Of a DNA stretch of 64,000 nucleotides, positions 25,973 through 35,888 are shown one piece after another. Made by a program: the position numbers and the translations under genes. The number at the start of each line of letters is the position of its first letter. Position 1 is the stretch's first letter. The notes under the pieces are model-generated. The model was not told the DNA's origin. It made no database searches and saw only the letters and a program-made list of their open reading frames with translations. The DNA is from Tolumonas auensis DSM 9187 (GTDB taxonomy: Bacteria > Pseudomonadota > Gammaproteobacteria > Enterobacterales > Aeromonadaceae), in NCBI RefSeq assembly GCF_000023065.1, contig NC_012691.1:2338501-2402500 (forward strand), read 5' to 3'.

Positions 25973-27649
25973 ATGTCTGAGCACATCGTCATCGGTCTGG
26001 ACTTCGGCAGCGACTCCGTACGTGCATTAGCCGTACGTTGCCGGGACGGTGCCGAGCTGGCCACCCACGTGGTCTATTACCCACGCTGGAGCGAAGGCAA
26101 ATTTTGCGACGCGATCAATAACCAATTCCGCCATCACCCGCTGGACTACATCGAATCGATGGAACAAGCCGTTCAGCAAGTCGTTTCACTGCTGGAACCG
26201 GCTCAGCGGACCGCAATCAGGGGGATCGGTGTAGATACTACCGGTTCAACACCTGCGCCGATTGATGCCGATGGTAATGTTCTGGCACTGCGGGAAGAGT
26301 TCGCCCGTAATCCGAATGCGATGTTTGTTCTGTGGAAAGATCACACCGCCATTACGGAAGCAGAAGCGATCACTGAACTGTGTCACAGCGGAAAATTTGC
26401 CGATTACAGCCGCTACATCGGTGGTGTGTACTCTTCTGAATGGTTCTGGGCGAAGATCCTGCACGTCTCCCGCGCTGATGCAGCCGTGCGTGAAGCCGCC
26501 TGCAACTGGATCGAGCTGTGTGACTGGGTTCCTGCGCTGCTGAGCGGCACACAGGCACCGAAAAATATCAAACGTGGCCGCTGTTCTGCCGGACACAAAT
26601 CACTGTGGCATCCGGAATGGGGTGGATTACCGCCAGCTGACTTCCTGAATGCGTTAGATCCGTTACTGACGAAAGATCTGGATTACCCGCTGTTCACTGA
26701 GACCTGGACTGCTGATGTACCAGTCGGGAAAATCACGTCGGAATGGGCCGCACGCCTGCATCTGCCTGATGATGTCATGATCGCCGGTGGTGCCTTCGAC
26801 TGCCATATGGGTGCCGTGGGTGCCGGAGCCAGCCTGAATACGCTGGTAAAAGTGATTGGCACTTCCACCTGCGACATTCTGATCGCGGACTACGCAACCA
26901 TTGGTAAACGTGCAATCGCCGGTATCTGCGGACAGGTTGATGGCAGTGTGGTGCCGGGGATGATTGGTCTGGAAGCCGGACAATCCGCTTTCGGTGATAT
27001 TTATGCCTGGTATCAGCGTCTGCTGAGCTGGCCGCTGGATCAGCTGGCCAAAACCTATCCGGAACTGAAAACCGCGCTGGAAAATTACAAACAGCAAATG
27101 CTGCCATCCCTGACTCAGGCCTGGGATAAACAAGTCGATCTGGCGCATTTACCGGTTGTGCTCGACTGGTTCAATGGCCGCCGTACGCCTTACGCGAACC
27201 AGCGACTGAAAGGCACCATCACCGGCTTAAATCTGGGGAGTGATGCGCCGGATCTGTACGGTTCACTGATTGCCTCTACCGCTTTCGGTGCCCGCAGCAT
27301 CATGGATTGTATGACCAGTCAGGAGGTGCCGGTCGAGCAGGTCACCGCACTGGGTGGTATTGCCCGTAAATCGTCGACTGTAATGCAGGTCTGTGCCGAT
27401 GTGATGAACCGTCCGATCCAGGTTGTCGCCTCAGATCAATGCTGTGCACTGGGCGCTGCAATTTTTGCTGCCGTGGCCGCTGACCTTTATCCGTCCATCG
27501 GTGCCGCACAGGAAAAAATGGCCAGTGCGATCGAACGCACCTATCAGCCGCAACCAGAGAAAGTTGTTGAATACGAAGCGCTGTATCAACGCTATCAGCA
27601 ATGGGGTGCTGCAGCTGAGCCACTGTATAACGAGGGGAAATCAGCATGA
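25973..27649 (+). CDS. araB: ribulokinase
   Basis: Phosphorylates L-ribulose to L-ribulose-5-phosphate with ATP. The 558-aa FGGY-family kinase (E. coli 566) shows [16 protein letters not shown] at residues 5-20, [13 protein letters not shown] near 87, and [20 protein letters not shown] near 460-480 in the C-terminal domain. I chose ATG at 25973, which has CAGGAG 6 bases upstream and starts [12 protein letters not shown]; the earlier in-frame ATG at 25922 lies in the promoter. Its stop overlaps the araD start (ATGA). Transcription from an AraC-dependent promoter is expected. Confidence 0.97.
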   Translation: MSEHIVIGLDFGSDSVRALAVRCRDGAELATHVVYYPRWSEGKFCDAINNQFRHHPLDYIESMEQAVQQVVSLLEPAQRTAIRGIGVDTTGSTPAPIDADGNVLALREEFARNPNAMFVLWKDHTAITEAEAITELCHSGKFADYSRYIGGVYSSEWFWAKILHVSRADAAVREAACNWIELCDWVPALLSGTQAPKNIKRGRCSAGHKSLWHPEWGGLPPADFLNALDPLLTKDLDYPLFTETWTADVPVGKITSEWAARLHLPDDVMIAGGAFDCHMGAVGAGASLNTLVKVIGTSTCDILIADYATIGKRAIAGICGQVDGSVVPGMIGLEAGQSAFGDIYAWYQRLLSWPLDQLAKTYPELKTALENYKQQMLPSLTQAWDKQVDLAHLPVVLDWFNGRRTPYANQRLKGTITGLNLGSDAPDLYGSLIASTAFGARSIMDCMTSQEVPVEQVTALGGIARKSSTVMQVCADVMNRPIQVVASDQCCALGAAIFAAVAADLYPSIGAAQEKMASAIERTYQPQPEKVVEYEALYQRYQQWGAAAEPLYNEGKSA

Positions 27650-28344
27650 GCCTGCAACAACTGAAGCAACAGGTACTGGAGGCCAATCTCGACCTGCCCC
27701 GTTACGACCTGGTGACCTTCACCTGGGGCAATGTCAGTGGTATCGATCGCGACCGAGGACTGGTCGTGATCAAACCCAGTGGCGTCAGCTACGACAAGAT
27801 GCGGATCAATGATCTGGTGGTGCTGGATCTCAATGGCAACCGTGTTGAAGGCGACCTGCGTCCATCATCCGACACGCCAACCCATCTGGTGATGTACCGC
27901 CGTTACCCGGAACTGGGTGGTGTGGTACATACCCACTCCACGCATGCCACCGCCTGGGCTCAGGCACGCCGTGCGATCCCGATCCAGGGCACCACGCAGG
28001 CCGATTACTTCCACGGTAACGTCCCCTGCACCCGTTTGTTATCTGAATCAGAAGTCAGCGAAGACTATGAAGGTCTGACCGGACATCTGATCGTCGAAAC
28101 GCTGCACGATACACCGCCACTGACCATGCCCGGCATTCTGGTTGCCAATCATGGTCCGTTCAGCTGGGGCAAAGATCCCCATGACGCAGTACACAACGCA
28201 GTGGTGCTGGAAGAAGTAGCCCGGATGTCCTGGATCACACATCAGCTCAATCCGCAGGCTCCTGCACTGCCCGATTACATGCTGGAAAAACATTACCAGC
28301 GCAAACATGGCAAAAACGCTTATTACGGTCAAAACACCAAATAA
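27646..28344 (+). CDS. araD: L-ribulose-5-phosphate 4-epimerase
   Basis: Converts L-ribulose-5-phosphate to D-xylulose-5-phosphate. This 232-aa class II aldolase-like zinc enzyme (E. coli 231) shows TWGNVSGID near residue 26, KPSGVSYD near 43, [12 protein letters not shown] near 74, and the metal-binding HTHSTHA near 95 with a third His in NHGPFSWG near 168. Translation is coupled to araB by a 4-bp overlap. The order araB-araD-araA differs from the E. coli order araB-araA-araD. Confidence 0.96.
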   Translation: MSLQQLKQQVLEANLDLPRYDLVTFTWGNVSGIDRDRGLVVIKPSGVSYDKMRINDLVVLDLNGNRVEGDLRPSSDTPTHLVMYRRYPELGGVVHTHSTHATAWAQARRAIPIQGTTQADYFHGNVPCTRLLSESEVSEDYEGLTGHLIVETLHDTPPLTMPGILVANHGPFSWGKDPHDAVHNAVVLEEVARMSWITHQLNPQAPALPDYMLEKHYQRKHGKNAYYGQNTK

Positions 28345-28361
28345 AATACGAGGAAATGACA

Positions 28362-29861
28362 ATGGAATTTTTAAAACAGTTAGAAGTCTGGTTTGTAGTC
28401 GGCAGTCAGCATCTGTATGGCGCAGAAACCCTGAAACAAGTCGCTGATCATGCGCAGACCATCACCAATCAACTGAATGAAAAAGCCGGCCTGCCACTGA
28501 AAATTGTGCTGAAACCAACCGGTACGACGCTGGATGAAATCTCTGCTATCGCCCGCGATGCCAATCACAGTGAGCAGTGCGTCGGCGTCATGGTGTGGAT
28601 GCATACCTTCTCGCCAGCCAAGATGTGGATCCCGGCACTGAGCCAGCTGAATAAACCACTGCTGCAATTCCATACCCAGTTCAACAAAGATCTGCCATGG
28701 GGCGAGATCGATATGGACTTTATGAACCTGAACCAGACCGCACACGGTGGTCGTGAGTTCGGCTTCATGGGTGCCCGTCTGCGTCTGCCGCGTACCGTGG
28801 TCGTTGGCTACTGGGAAGATAAAGGTGCACACGAAAAAATTGCCCGCTGGATGCGTATTGCCGCCGCGGTCTATGACAGCCGTAAGATGAAAGTCGCCCG
28901 TTTCGGTGACAACATGCGCAATGTGGCGGTAACCGAAGGCGATAAAGTCGAAGCACAAATCCAGTTCGGCTATCAGGTGAATTACCATCCGGTCGGCGAT
29001 CTGGTCAAAGTGATCAATGATGTCTCCACCGGTGATATCAACGCTTTGCTGGATGAATATGAAACCATTTACACCCTGACTGATGCCGTCAAAATGGGTG
29101 GCGCTTATCGCGAGTCACTGTACGAAGCAGCCCGTCAGGAACTGGGAATGAAAAAATTCCTGCAGGACGGCGGTTTCGGTGCGTTCACCACGACGTTTGA
29201 AGATCTCTACGGCATTCATCAGTTACCAGGCCTGGCGTGCCAGCGTCTGATGCAACAGGGTTATGGTTTCGGTGGCGAAGGTGACTGGAAAACAGCCGCG
29301 CTGCTCAGAACACTGAAAGTGATGGGAACCGGTCTGCCTGGCGGCACCTCCTTTATGGAAGACTACACCTACCATCTGGAAGACGGTAACAATCTGGTAC
29401 TGGGTGCTCACATGCTGGAAGTGTGTCCTTCTATTGCCAGCAAGAAACCAGTGCTGGATGTACAACGCCTCGGTATCGGTCAAAAAGCACCACCTGCCCG
29501 CCTGCTGTTCTCTGCTCCAGCCGGCAAAGCCGTTAACGCCAGCCTGATCGATATGGGTAACCGTTTCCGTCTGGTGGTGAACAATCTGGATGTGGTGGAT
29601 CTTCCGCAGTCCTTACCAAAACTGCCGGTAGCCTGCGCCTTGTGGGAACCAAAACCAAATCTGGAAGTCGGTGCCGAAGCCTGGATCCTGGCTGGTGCAG
29701 CTCACCACTCCGTGTTCAGTCAGGCCGTTGATGCCGAGTATCTGCGTACCTTCGCAGAAATGATGGGTATTGAATTCCTGCTGATTGATGAGAACACCAC
29801 CATTCCTGAATTGAAGAAAGAAATTCTCTGGAATGAGGTCTATTACAAACTTTGTAAATAA
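28362..29861 (+). CDS. araA: L-arabinose isomerase
   Basis: Converts L-arabinose to L-ribulose, the first catabolic step; 499 aa, one fewer than E. coli AraA. The N terminus reads [13 protein letters not shown], and the manganese/catalytic region has [15 protein letters not shown] near residue 270 and [20 protein letters not shown] near 330. I chose the ATG at 28362 (MEFLKQ) because GAGG lies 8 bases upstream; the ATG at 28356 is too close to it. It is the last gene of araBDA and is followed by a terminator-like hairpin. Confidence 0.97.
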   Translation: MEFLKQLEVWFVVGSQHLYGAETLKQVADHAQTITNQLNEKAGLPLKIVLKPTGTTLDEISAIARDANHSEQCVGVMVWMHTFSPAKMWIPALSQLNKPLLQFHTQFNKDLPWGEIDMDFMNLNQTAHGGREFGFMGARLRLPRTVVVGYWEDKGAHEKIARWMRIAAAVYDSRKMKVARFGDNMRNVAVTEGDKVEAQIQFGYQVNYHPVGDLVKVINDVSTGDINALLDEYETIYTLTDAVKMGGAYRESLYEAARQELGMKKFLQDGGFGAFTTTFEDLYGIHQLPGLACQRLMQQGYGFGGEGDWKTAALLRTLKVMGTGLPGGTSFMEDYTYHLEDGNNLVLGAHMLEVCPSIASKKPVLDVQRLGIGQKAPPARLLFSAPAGKAVNASLIDMGNRFRLVVNNLDVVDLPQSLPKLPVACALWEPKPNLEVGAEAWILAGAAHHSVFSQAVDAEYLRTFAEMMGIEFLLIDENTTIPELKKEILWNEVYYKLCK

Positions 29862-29869
29862 ATTTAACG

Positions 29870-29900
29870 CCCCCGTTACCTAACGGGGGTATAACTTTTG
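29870..29900 (+). terminator. Terminator of araBDA
   Basis: Arms CCCCCGTT and AACGGGGG with a 4-base loop begin 8 bp after the araA stop and are followed by TATAACTTTTG, a modest T-run. Confidence 0.8.
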
Positions 29901-29914
29901 TATAAACCTCGACA

Positions 29915-30042
29915 TATACCCAAAGTAATTGGAGTTGCAGCAAGGCGACAAGAGAATGAATCCCCATGAGCATAGATAGACTATGTGATTGGGGTGAGAG
30001 AACGCCGTCAACGCAGCTGCAACTTCAAGTACGAAGGGTATA
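29915..30042. repeat. ERIC (enterobacterial repetitive intergenic consensus) element
   Basis: A 128-bp imperfect palindrome bounded by TATACCC (29915-29921) and GGGTATA (30036-30042). Inside are GAGTTGCAG facing GCTGCAACTTC, and the ERIC core with GAATCCCCATGAGC followed by GTGATTGGGGTGAG (29955-29998). Length, ends and core all fit ERIC as I remember it. It fills almost the whole gap between the ara terminator and the talB ribosome binding site, so it would be transcribed in the talB leader if the promoter lies upstream. Confidence 0.88.
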
Positions 30043-30068
30043 GCCTTTCAGAGCGACAAGGAGCTATT

Positions 30069-31022
30069 GTGAGCAGTTTGTTAAACCAATTACGTGCCGT
30101 TACTACGGTCGTCGCCGACACTGGCGAATTACCCGCCATTAAATTGTATTCCCCCGAAGATGCCACCACTAACCCATCGCTGATTTTAAAAGCCGTTTCC
30201 AGCCCGGAATATGCCCCGCTGCTGGAAAGCGTGATTGCGCAGGCGAAACATCTCTCTTCGGATGCCGCCGTGCAGGTCGAAGAAGCCGCCGACCGTCTGA
30301 TTGTGGCGATTGGCTGTGAAGTGCTAAAACATGTGCCGGGTCGTATCTCTACCGAAGTTGATGCCCGTCTCTCTTTTGATACCGCCGCCACCATCGAAAA
30401 AGCCCGCAAGCTGATTGGGTTGTATGAGTATCAGGGCATCCCGCGTTCGCGCGTGCTGATTAAGATTGCTTCCACTTGGGAAGGCATCCGTGCCGCCGAA
30501 CAACTGGAAAAAGAAGGCATCAACTGCAATCTGACGCTGCTGTTTTCATTCGCTCAGGCCCGCGCCTGTGCCGAAGCCGGTGCGTTCCTGATTTCACCGT
30601 TTGTCGGCCGTATTCTGGATTGGTACAAGGCCAAAACCGGCCAGTCGTATACCGCCGACAATGACCCGGGCGTGAAGTCGGTGAAAGCGATTTATCAGTA
30701 TTACAAGCAGCACGGCTATGCCACCGTGGTGATGGGCGCAAGCTTCCGCAGTGCAGAAGAAGTGCTGGCGCTGGCCGGTTGTGACCGCCTGACTATCAGC
30801 CCGAACCTGCTGCAGGATCTGGAAGCGCAGTCCGGTGAGCTGGTACGTCAGCTGGCTGATGACGGTCTGCGTCTGCCACGCCCTGTCGCCATGACCGAAG
30901 CGGAGTTCCGCTGGCAGCACAATGAAGATGCGATGGCGACCGAGAAGCTGGCGGAAGGCATCCGTAACTTTGCGATTGACCAGGTGAAGCTGGAGCAGTT
31001 GCTGGCAACGCGGTTGGCGTAA
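30069..31022 (+). CDS. talB: transaldolase
   Basis: Pentose phosphate pathway enzyme moving a dihydroxyacetone unit from sedoheptulose-7-phosphate to glyceraldehyde-3-phosphate. I chose the GTG at 30069, with AAGGAG 5 bases upstream, giving 317 aa, the same as E. coli TalB; a longer reading from 29985 passes through the ERIC element. Motifs: [12 protein letters not shown] near residue 31 and the Schiff-base lysine in [20 protein letters not shown] near 132, then [12 protein letters not shown]. Placed after araBDA and before tkt, it helps route pentose-derived xylulose-5-phosphate into glycolysis. Confidence 0.97.
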   Translation: MSSLLNQLRAVTTVVADTGELPAIKLYSPEDATTNPSLILKAVSSPEYAPLLESVIAQAKHLSSDAAVQVEEAADRLIVAIGCEVLKHVPGRISTEVDARLSFDTAATIEKARKLIGLYEYQGIPRSRVLIKIASTWEGIRAAEQLEKEGINCNLTLLFSFAQARACAEAGAFLISPFVGRILDWYKAKTGQSYTADNDPGVKSVKAIYQYYKQHGYATVVMGASFRSAEEVLALAGCDRLTISPNLLQDLEAQSGELVRQLADDGLRLPRPVAMTEAEFRWQHNEDAMATEKLAEGIRNFAIDQVKLEQLLATRLA

Positions 31023-31065
31023 GTTTTTTAGTGTGTTTGCGGTATTGCCTGTACAGCGGGTCGGA

Positions 31066-31159
31066 CAGTTATCCCTGTCTCCTGACTCGCTGTAAATCCA
31101 TCCATGGACGCTCCGCCGCGCCATCCTTGGCGCGGAGGGTCATCCGACAGGGATAACTG
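31066..31159. repeat. Palindromic intergenic repeat between talB and tkt
   Basis: CAGTTATCCCTGTC (31066-31079) and GACAGGGATAACTG (31146-31159) are perfect 14-bp inverted repeats. Between them lies a GC-rich hairpin-forming stretch with GCGCC facing GGCGC (31118-31132 region). GTTATCCCTGTC recurs after adhE, so this may be a member of a dispersed repeat family. The rest of the 225-bp talB-tkt gap shows only the tkt ribosome binding site. Confidence 0.7.
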
Positions 31160-31247
31160 ACCTCTGCCAATACGTCTGCAACGACACGCTGACCGCCGAT
31201 ATCTTCCCTAATTTTTTACTATTTATCTGATTTCTGGAGTTTTCTAA

Positions 31248-33248
31248 ATGAGTTTAGACCCCAAAACCCTGGCTAATGCCGTGCGTATGCTCAGTGTCGA
31301 TGCCGTGCAACAAGCCAACTCCGGCCACCCCGGTGCCCCGATGGGGATGGCAGATATCGCCGAAGTGCTGTGGCGTCATCATTTAAAGCATAACCCGGCT
31401 GATCCAACCTGGATCAACCGCGACCGCTTTGTACTCTCCAACGGTCATGGTTCTATGCTGTTATATTCCCTGCTGCATCTCACCGGTTATGACCTGCCGC
31501 TGGCTGAGTTAAAACAATTCCGTCAGCTGCACAGTAAGACGCCGGGCCATCCGGAATACGGCTATGCGCCGGGTATCGAAACCACCACCGGCCCGCTCGG
31601 TCAGGGCATTGCCAATGCGGTGGGTATGGCTTTAGCGGAGAAAACACTGGCGGCACAGTTTAATAAACCCGGCCATGACATCGTTGACCACTACACCTAT
31701 GCCTTTATGGGCGATGGTTGTCTGATGGAAGGGATTTCGCATGAAGTCTGTTCGTTAGCAGGAACCTTGGAGCTGGGCAAGCTGATTGCGTTTTGGGATG
31801 ACAACGGTATTTCGATTGACGGTCATGTCGATGGCTGGTTTACCGATGATACCCCGGCGCGTTTCCGTGCCTATGGCTGGCAGGTACTGGACTCCGTGGA
31901 TGGGCATAATCCACAGGAAATCGAGATGGCGATTCAGGAAGCCAAGGCCAATACCACGCAGCCAACGCTGATTTGCTGCAAAACCATTATCGGTTACGGT
32001 TCACCGAATAAATCCGGCAGTCACGACTGTCATGGTGCACCACTGGGTAAAGACGAAGTCACCAAGGTGCGTGAGTTCCTGAAATGGCCGCATGCGCCGT
32101 TTGAAATTCCACAAGATATCTATCAGGCATGGAATGCCAAAGAACAGGGCCAGCACCATCAGGCCAGCTGGCAGCAGCATTTCAGTGCCTACCGCGCAGA
32201 ATACCCGGAACTCGCCGCAGAATTGCTGCGCCGTAGCACCGGCAAACTGCCACAAAACTGGGCGGAACAGGCCAACGCTTATATCGCAGATTTACAGGCC
32301 AATCCGGCCAATATCGCTTCCCGTCAGGCCAGCCAGAAAGCACTGAATGCCTACGCGAAAATCCTGCCTGAATTATTAGGTGGCTCTGCCGACTTAGCAC
32401 CGTCCAACCTGACCCGTCATACATCAGCATTAGATGTCAGCGCTGAAGTGCCGCAGGGTAACTACCTGCACTACGGCGTGCGTGAGTTTGGCATGTCGGC
32501 GATTATGAACGGCGTGACTCTGCACGGCGGTTTCATTCCTTACGGCGGCACTTTCCTGATGTTTATGGAATACGCCCGCAACGCAGTCCGTATGGCCGCG
32601 CTGATGAAGCAACGCACTATTTTTGTGTATACCCATGACTCGATTGGTCTGGGTGAAGACGGCCCGACCCACCAGCCGGTGGAACAACTCGCCTCCTTGC
32701 GCCTGACTCCGAACATGGAAACCTGGCGTCCGTGTGATCAGGTGGAAAGTGCGGTGGCGTGGAAAGCGGCGATTGAACGCGCCAATGGCCCGAGTGCGCT
32801 GATATTCAGCCGCCAGGCGCTGACCCAACAGCCAAGAACACCCCAACAGGTCAGTAACATTGAACGCGGTGGTTACACCCTGCTGGATTGTGACGGTACC
32901 CCGGAGCTGATCATCATAGCCACCGGTTCGGAAGTGGGTTTAGCGGTTAACGCTGCCAACACATTGCAGGCCGAAGGCAGAAAAGTCCGCGTGGTCTCCC
33001 TGCCGTGCACCGAGCGCTTTGACAAGCAACCGGCGGAATACAAAGAGCAAGTTCTGCCGAAAGCGGTCCGCACCCGACTGGCGATTGAAGCGAGCATTGC
33101 CGACTACTGGCAGCGCTACACCGGCCTCGACGGCACCGTGATTGGCATGACCAGTTTCGGTGAATCCGCCCCGGCGGAGCAGCTGTTCAAGCTGTTTGGT
33201 TTCAGTGATGAGAATGTGCTGAGTAAAGCTCGCGAATTACTGGCTTAA
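31248..33248 (+). CDS. tkt: transketolase
   Basis: Thiamine-diphosphate enzyme transferring two-carbon units between pentose phosphates; 666 aa (E. coli TktA 663). Motifs: [13 protein letters not shown] near residue 24 with the catalytic His, the TPP-binding [18 protein letters not shown] near 155 ending at DDNGISIDG near 184, and in the Pyr domain [17 protein letters not shown] near 410 followed by [19 protein letters not shown] near 468. TGGAG precedes the ATG. It uses xylulose-5-phosphate, the end product of araBDA, and transaldolase products. Confidence 0.97.
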   Translation: MSLDPKTLANAVRMLSVDAVQQANSGHPGAPMGMADIAEVLWRHHLKHNPADPTWINRDRFVLSNGHGSMLLYSLLHLTGYDLPLAELKQFRQLHSKTPGHPEYGYAPGIETTTGPLGQGIANAVGMALAEKTLAAQFNKPGHDIVDHYTYAFMGDGCLMEGISHEVCSLAGTLELGKLIAFWDDNGISIDGHVDGWFTDDTPARFRAYGWQVLDSVDGHNPQEIEMAIQEAKANTTQPTLICCKTIIGYGSPNKSGSHDCHGAPLGKDEVTKVREFLKWPHAPFEIPQDIYQAWNAKEQGQHHQASWQQHFSAYRAEYPELAAELLRRSTGKLPQNWAEQANAYIADLQANPANIASRQASQKALNAYAKILPELLGGSADLAPSNLTRHTSALDVSAEVPQGNYLHYGVREFGMSAIMNGVTLHGGFIPYGGTFLMFMEYARNAVRMAALMKQRTIFVYTHDSIGLGEDGPTHQPVEQLASLRLTPNMETWRPCDQVESAVAWKAAIERANGPSALIFSRQALTQQPRTPQQVSNIERGGYTLLDCDGTPELIIIATGSEVGLAVNAANTLQAEGRKVRVVSLPCTERFDKQPAEYKEQVLPKAVRTRLAIEASIADYWQRYTGLDGTVIGMTSFGESAPAEQLFKLFGFSDENVLSKARELLA

Positions 33249-33262
33249 TTTTTCACCCATAA

Positions 33263-33292
33263 AACAAAGCCACCGACACAGGTGGCTTTGTT
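33263..33292. terminator. Bidirectional terminator between tkt and the yidE-like gene
   Basis: Twelve-bp arms AACAAAGCCACC and GGTGGCTTTGTT with a 6-base loop, 14 bp after the tkt stop and 14 bp before the end of the convergent gene. A/T-rich flanks on each side let it serve both. Confidence 0.85.
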
Positions 33293-33306
33293 ATTTTCAG
33301 CGGCTA

Positions 33307-34959
33307 CTATCCCCCGCTCCACAACAAGATCACCAGTAATTGCGGCGAGATAATACGCAGGAACATGACCATTGGATAAACCGTAGCATACGATAGAGCA
33401 GCCGCATCACTGGTCGGATGCATCGCATTAGCAAATGCCAGTGCAGGCGGATCGGTCATTGATCCTGCCAGCATACCGCACAGCGATAAATAATTAATCT
33501 TTCCGAAAACCCGCGCCAGAAAACCGACCACCAGCAATGGCAACAACGTAATGACCGCACCGCAGGCCATCCACAGCAGGCCGTCTCCGTCCACCAGCGT
33601 GGAAACAAACTCACCGCCTGATTTCAGCCCTACCACTGACAGGAACAGTACAATGCCTATCTCACGCAGTGCCAGGTTAGCACTGGGCGGCATAAACCAA
33701 TACAGCTTACCGATACTGCCGATACGTGACAGGATCAGCGCAACCACCAGCGGCCCACCCGCCAGCCCCAGTTTCAAAGCAGCAGAAAATCCGGGAATGT
33801 AAAACGGGATCGATCCCACGATCACACCCAACCCGATCCCTAAAAATACCGGCAACATCTGTACCTGCTGCAGCTTATGCTGCGCATTACCAACCAGACC
33901 CGCCACCGCTTCAATCGATTCTGGTCTTCCCACCAGATTCAGGATGTCCCCAAACTGCAGACTGGAACCACTTCCGGGAACCAGCTCGATCCCGGCACGA
34001 TTCAAGCGGGATACCACCACATCAAACTTACTTTTCAGTTCCAGATCGCCCAGTGTTTTACCTAGCACTTTCTCATTAGTGACCACGACCCGTTCAACCC
34101 GCAGCTCCGTACCCTGCGTAGATAATGAGGTTGCGACCTCCTCACCAATCACCAGCCGGACTTTTTTCAGTGCTTTTTTATCTCCCACCAAATGCAGTAA
34201 GTCACCCAGTTGGACCACCGTATCCGGCTTCGGCACCATCAGTACATCCCCTCGTTTCAGACGGGAGCAAACCACTTCCCCCTCTTCAAGATCAGGGATC
34301 TCCTGCAAAGTCAGGCCACTCAGATTACTGTTACGAATTTCAATATTCATGGTCTGCAGATTGCCATGCCCCAGACCGGATTGTTGCTGATAAAGCCGGG
34401 CTTCACTATCAACATTGATGCGAAACACAAACCGGATCAACCACATAGACAGCAGAATACCGCAGATGCCAAACGGATAAGCAACGGCATAACTCAGCGT
34501 CATAACATTGGAATCAGCCCCTAATTCTGAGAGCATTAACTGACCCGCCCCCAGCGATGGCGTGTTCGTTACTGCACCGGAATAAGTCCCCAGAATCACG
34601 GGCAGTGGAATTCCCCAAATCTTATGCAGGATCACGGCAACAATGCAGCCCAGAACAACCAGCAGCGCAGCAAACAAATTCAGCTTAAGACCCGATGTCC
34701 GCAATGAAGCAAAAAAACCGGGGCCGACCTGAATACCAATAGTGTATACAAACAAAATCAGTCCGAATTCACGAATAAATTCAAGCGTATGCAGATTAAC
34801 TTCCAGGCCATACAGCTTGGCAAAATGACCTATCGCGATCCCGCCAAACAATACCCCACCGATTCCCAGACCAACGCCATAAATCCGCCAGTTCCCAATC
34901 CATAAACCGATTATGGCTACCAACGATAAAATGCAGATGGCTAACGCTATCTCGCTCAT
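33307..34959 (-). CDS. yidE: YidE-type putative transporter (AspT/YidE/YbjL family)
   Basis: Inner-membrane protein of 550 aa (E. coli YidE 553) in the aspartate-alanine antiporter superfamily. Two membrane blocks, residues 1-180 and 370-550, flank two cytoplasmic RCK_C/TrkA_C-type domains (residues 190-365: [17 protein letters not shown] and [20 protein letters not shown]). Family marks: [36 protein letters not shown] and [19 protein letters not shown]. The transported compound is unknown. It converges on tkt and seems to be alone. Confidence 0.9.
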   Translation of the reverse strand: MSEIALAICILSLVAIIGLWIGNWRIYGVGLGIGGVLFGGIAIGHFAKLYGLEVNLHTLEFIREFGLILFVYTIGIQVGPGFFASLRTSGLKLNLFAALLVVLGCIVAVILHKIWGIPLPVILGTYSGAVTNTPSLGAGQLMLSELGADSNVMTLSYAVAYPFGICGILLSMWLIRFVFRINVDSEARLYQQQSGLGHGNLQTMNIEIRNSNLSGLTLQEIPDLEEGEVVCSRLKRGDVLMVPKPDTVVQLGDLLHLVGDKKALKKVRLVIGEEVATSLSTQGTELRVERVVVTNEKVLGKTLGDLELKSKFDVVVSRLNRAGIELVPGSGSSLQFGDILNLVGRPESIEAVAGLVGNAQHKLQQVQMLPVFLGIGLGVIVGSIPFYIPGFSAALKLGLAGGPLVVALILSRIGSIGKLYWFMPPSANLALREIGIVLFLSVVGLKSGGEFVSTLVDGDGLLWMACGAVITLLPLLVVGFLARVFGKINYLSLCGMLAGSMTDPPALAFANAMHPTSDAAALSYATVYPMVMFLRIISPQLLVILLWSGG

Positions 34960-35188
34960 GCTAAAGGTCCCCTGATATATACACCGGCATCCTTTTCAAG
35001 CCCAGAACGTCTGATCTAAGCCAGAATTTTTCTCACATCCTGATCAATACGTTAATGGTAGAAATGATCCTGTGTTCCATTTGGCAAAATCAGTAAATTT
35101 CCTCAGAAATGCGAAGGGTATCGCCAAAAGAGTTCTAAACTTAACGTTAAAAGAACGTTTGGCCGTTCATCACATGAGGGACTGTAGG

Positions 35189-35569
35189 ATGAAATCAATG
35201 ACATGGATCCTGCTGAGCAGCATGCTGGCAAGCTCAGCCGTTCAAGCTAACGACAGCTTCGGCGCTGAGTTCAGTCATTTTGCCGGCCATACAGCATTGG
35301 CAGGTGCATCTACCTATGTGGTGGATCAATTCTGGCCGGAAGTTCAGGAACCTGCCTGGGTCGGTTTCACTATCAGCACGTCTGTCGCTTTTGCCGGTGA
35401 AATTTACGATTCGACAAACGGACATAGTTTTTCACTATTGGATGCAGCCGTTGGTACACTTGGCGCGGCGGTTGGCGCATATGCCACCGATAAATGGTAT
35501 GTCGCACCGAAAATGAATACGCTGAATGGCGATAAAACCTATGGAATGGTGGTAGTCTACAAGTTCTGA
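35189..35569 (+). CDS. Small secreted protein, YfiM/DUF2279-like
   Basis: Predicted exported protein of 126 aa. I chose the ATG at 35189, preceded by GAGGG, because it starts a signal peptide (MKSMTWILLSSMLASSAVQA, cleaved before ND); a reading from 35072 would add 39 polar residues ahead of it. The mature part has FAGHTALAGASTYVVDQFWP, SVAFAGEIYDSTNGHSFSLL and DAAVGTLGAAVGAYATDKWY, a pattern like YfiM/DUF2279 proteins: a membrane-associated His/Gly stretch, an Glu-Ile-x-Asp and an Asp-Ala-Gly repeat. It lacks a lipobox. Function unknown; DUF1289 follows after 26 bp. Confidence 0.7.
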   Translation: MKSMTWILLSSMLASSAVQANDSFGAEFSHFAGHTALAGASTYVVDQFWPEVQEPAWVGFTISTSVAFAGEIYDSTNGHSFSLLDAAVGTLGAAVGAYATDKWYVAPKMNTLNGDKTYGMVVVYKF

Positions 35570-35595
35570 CCGGCCATTAATGGTGGCGATGCAGC

Positions 35596-35871
35596 ATGAA
35601 TGAAGCCAACCATCAGGAACAACTGGAACTATTCCCAATCCCCAGCCCTTGTATCGGTTATTGTGAAACTGATAACAAAGGTTATTGTTTGGGGTGTTTT
35701 CGTTCGCGTGAAGAACGCTTTCAATGGCTAAAATATAGTCCGGCACAACAGCGCGAAATCATCCGATTGTGCCGCCAGCGTAAATACCGCCGTTTACTGG
35801 CCGCACAAAAACAAACGGCAACGCCGGAAACTGACACATCCCCGACACTGCCGTTATTCGATGATGAATAA
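35596..35871 (+). CDS. DUF1289 domain protein
   Basis: A 91-aa cytoplasmic protein. Residues 17-45 hold the DUF1289 signature: PCIGYCETDNKGYCLGCFRS with four cysteines spaced as CxxxC-x(7)-CxxC, probably a metal site, followed by REERFQWLKYSPAQQREIIR. The C-terminal tail is rich in Thr and Pro. Family members are small and uncharacterised. It follows the small secreted protein by 26 bp and may share its transcript, and it converges on the LRR-kinase gene. Confidence 0.82.
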   Translation: MNEANHQEQLELFPIPSPCIGYCETDNKGYCLGCFRSREERFQWLKYSPAQQREIIRLCRQRKYRRLLAAQKQTATPETDTSPTLPLFDDE

Positions 35872-35888
35872 TTTCAACGCACGACCTC

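Noticed and set aside
29985-30068. In-frame extension of talB into the ERIC element
   Set aside because: The extra residues come from the repeat; the GTG at 30069 has a good ribosome binding site and gives the exact E. coli length.
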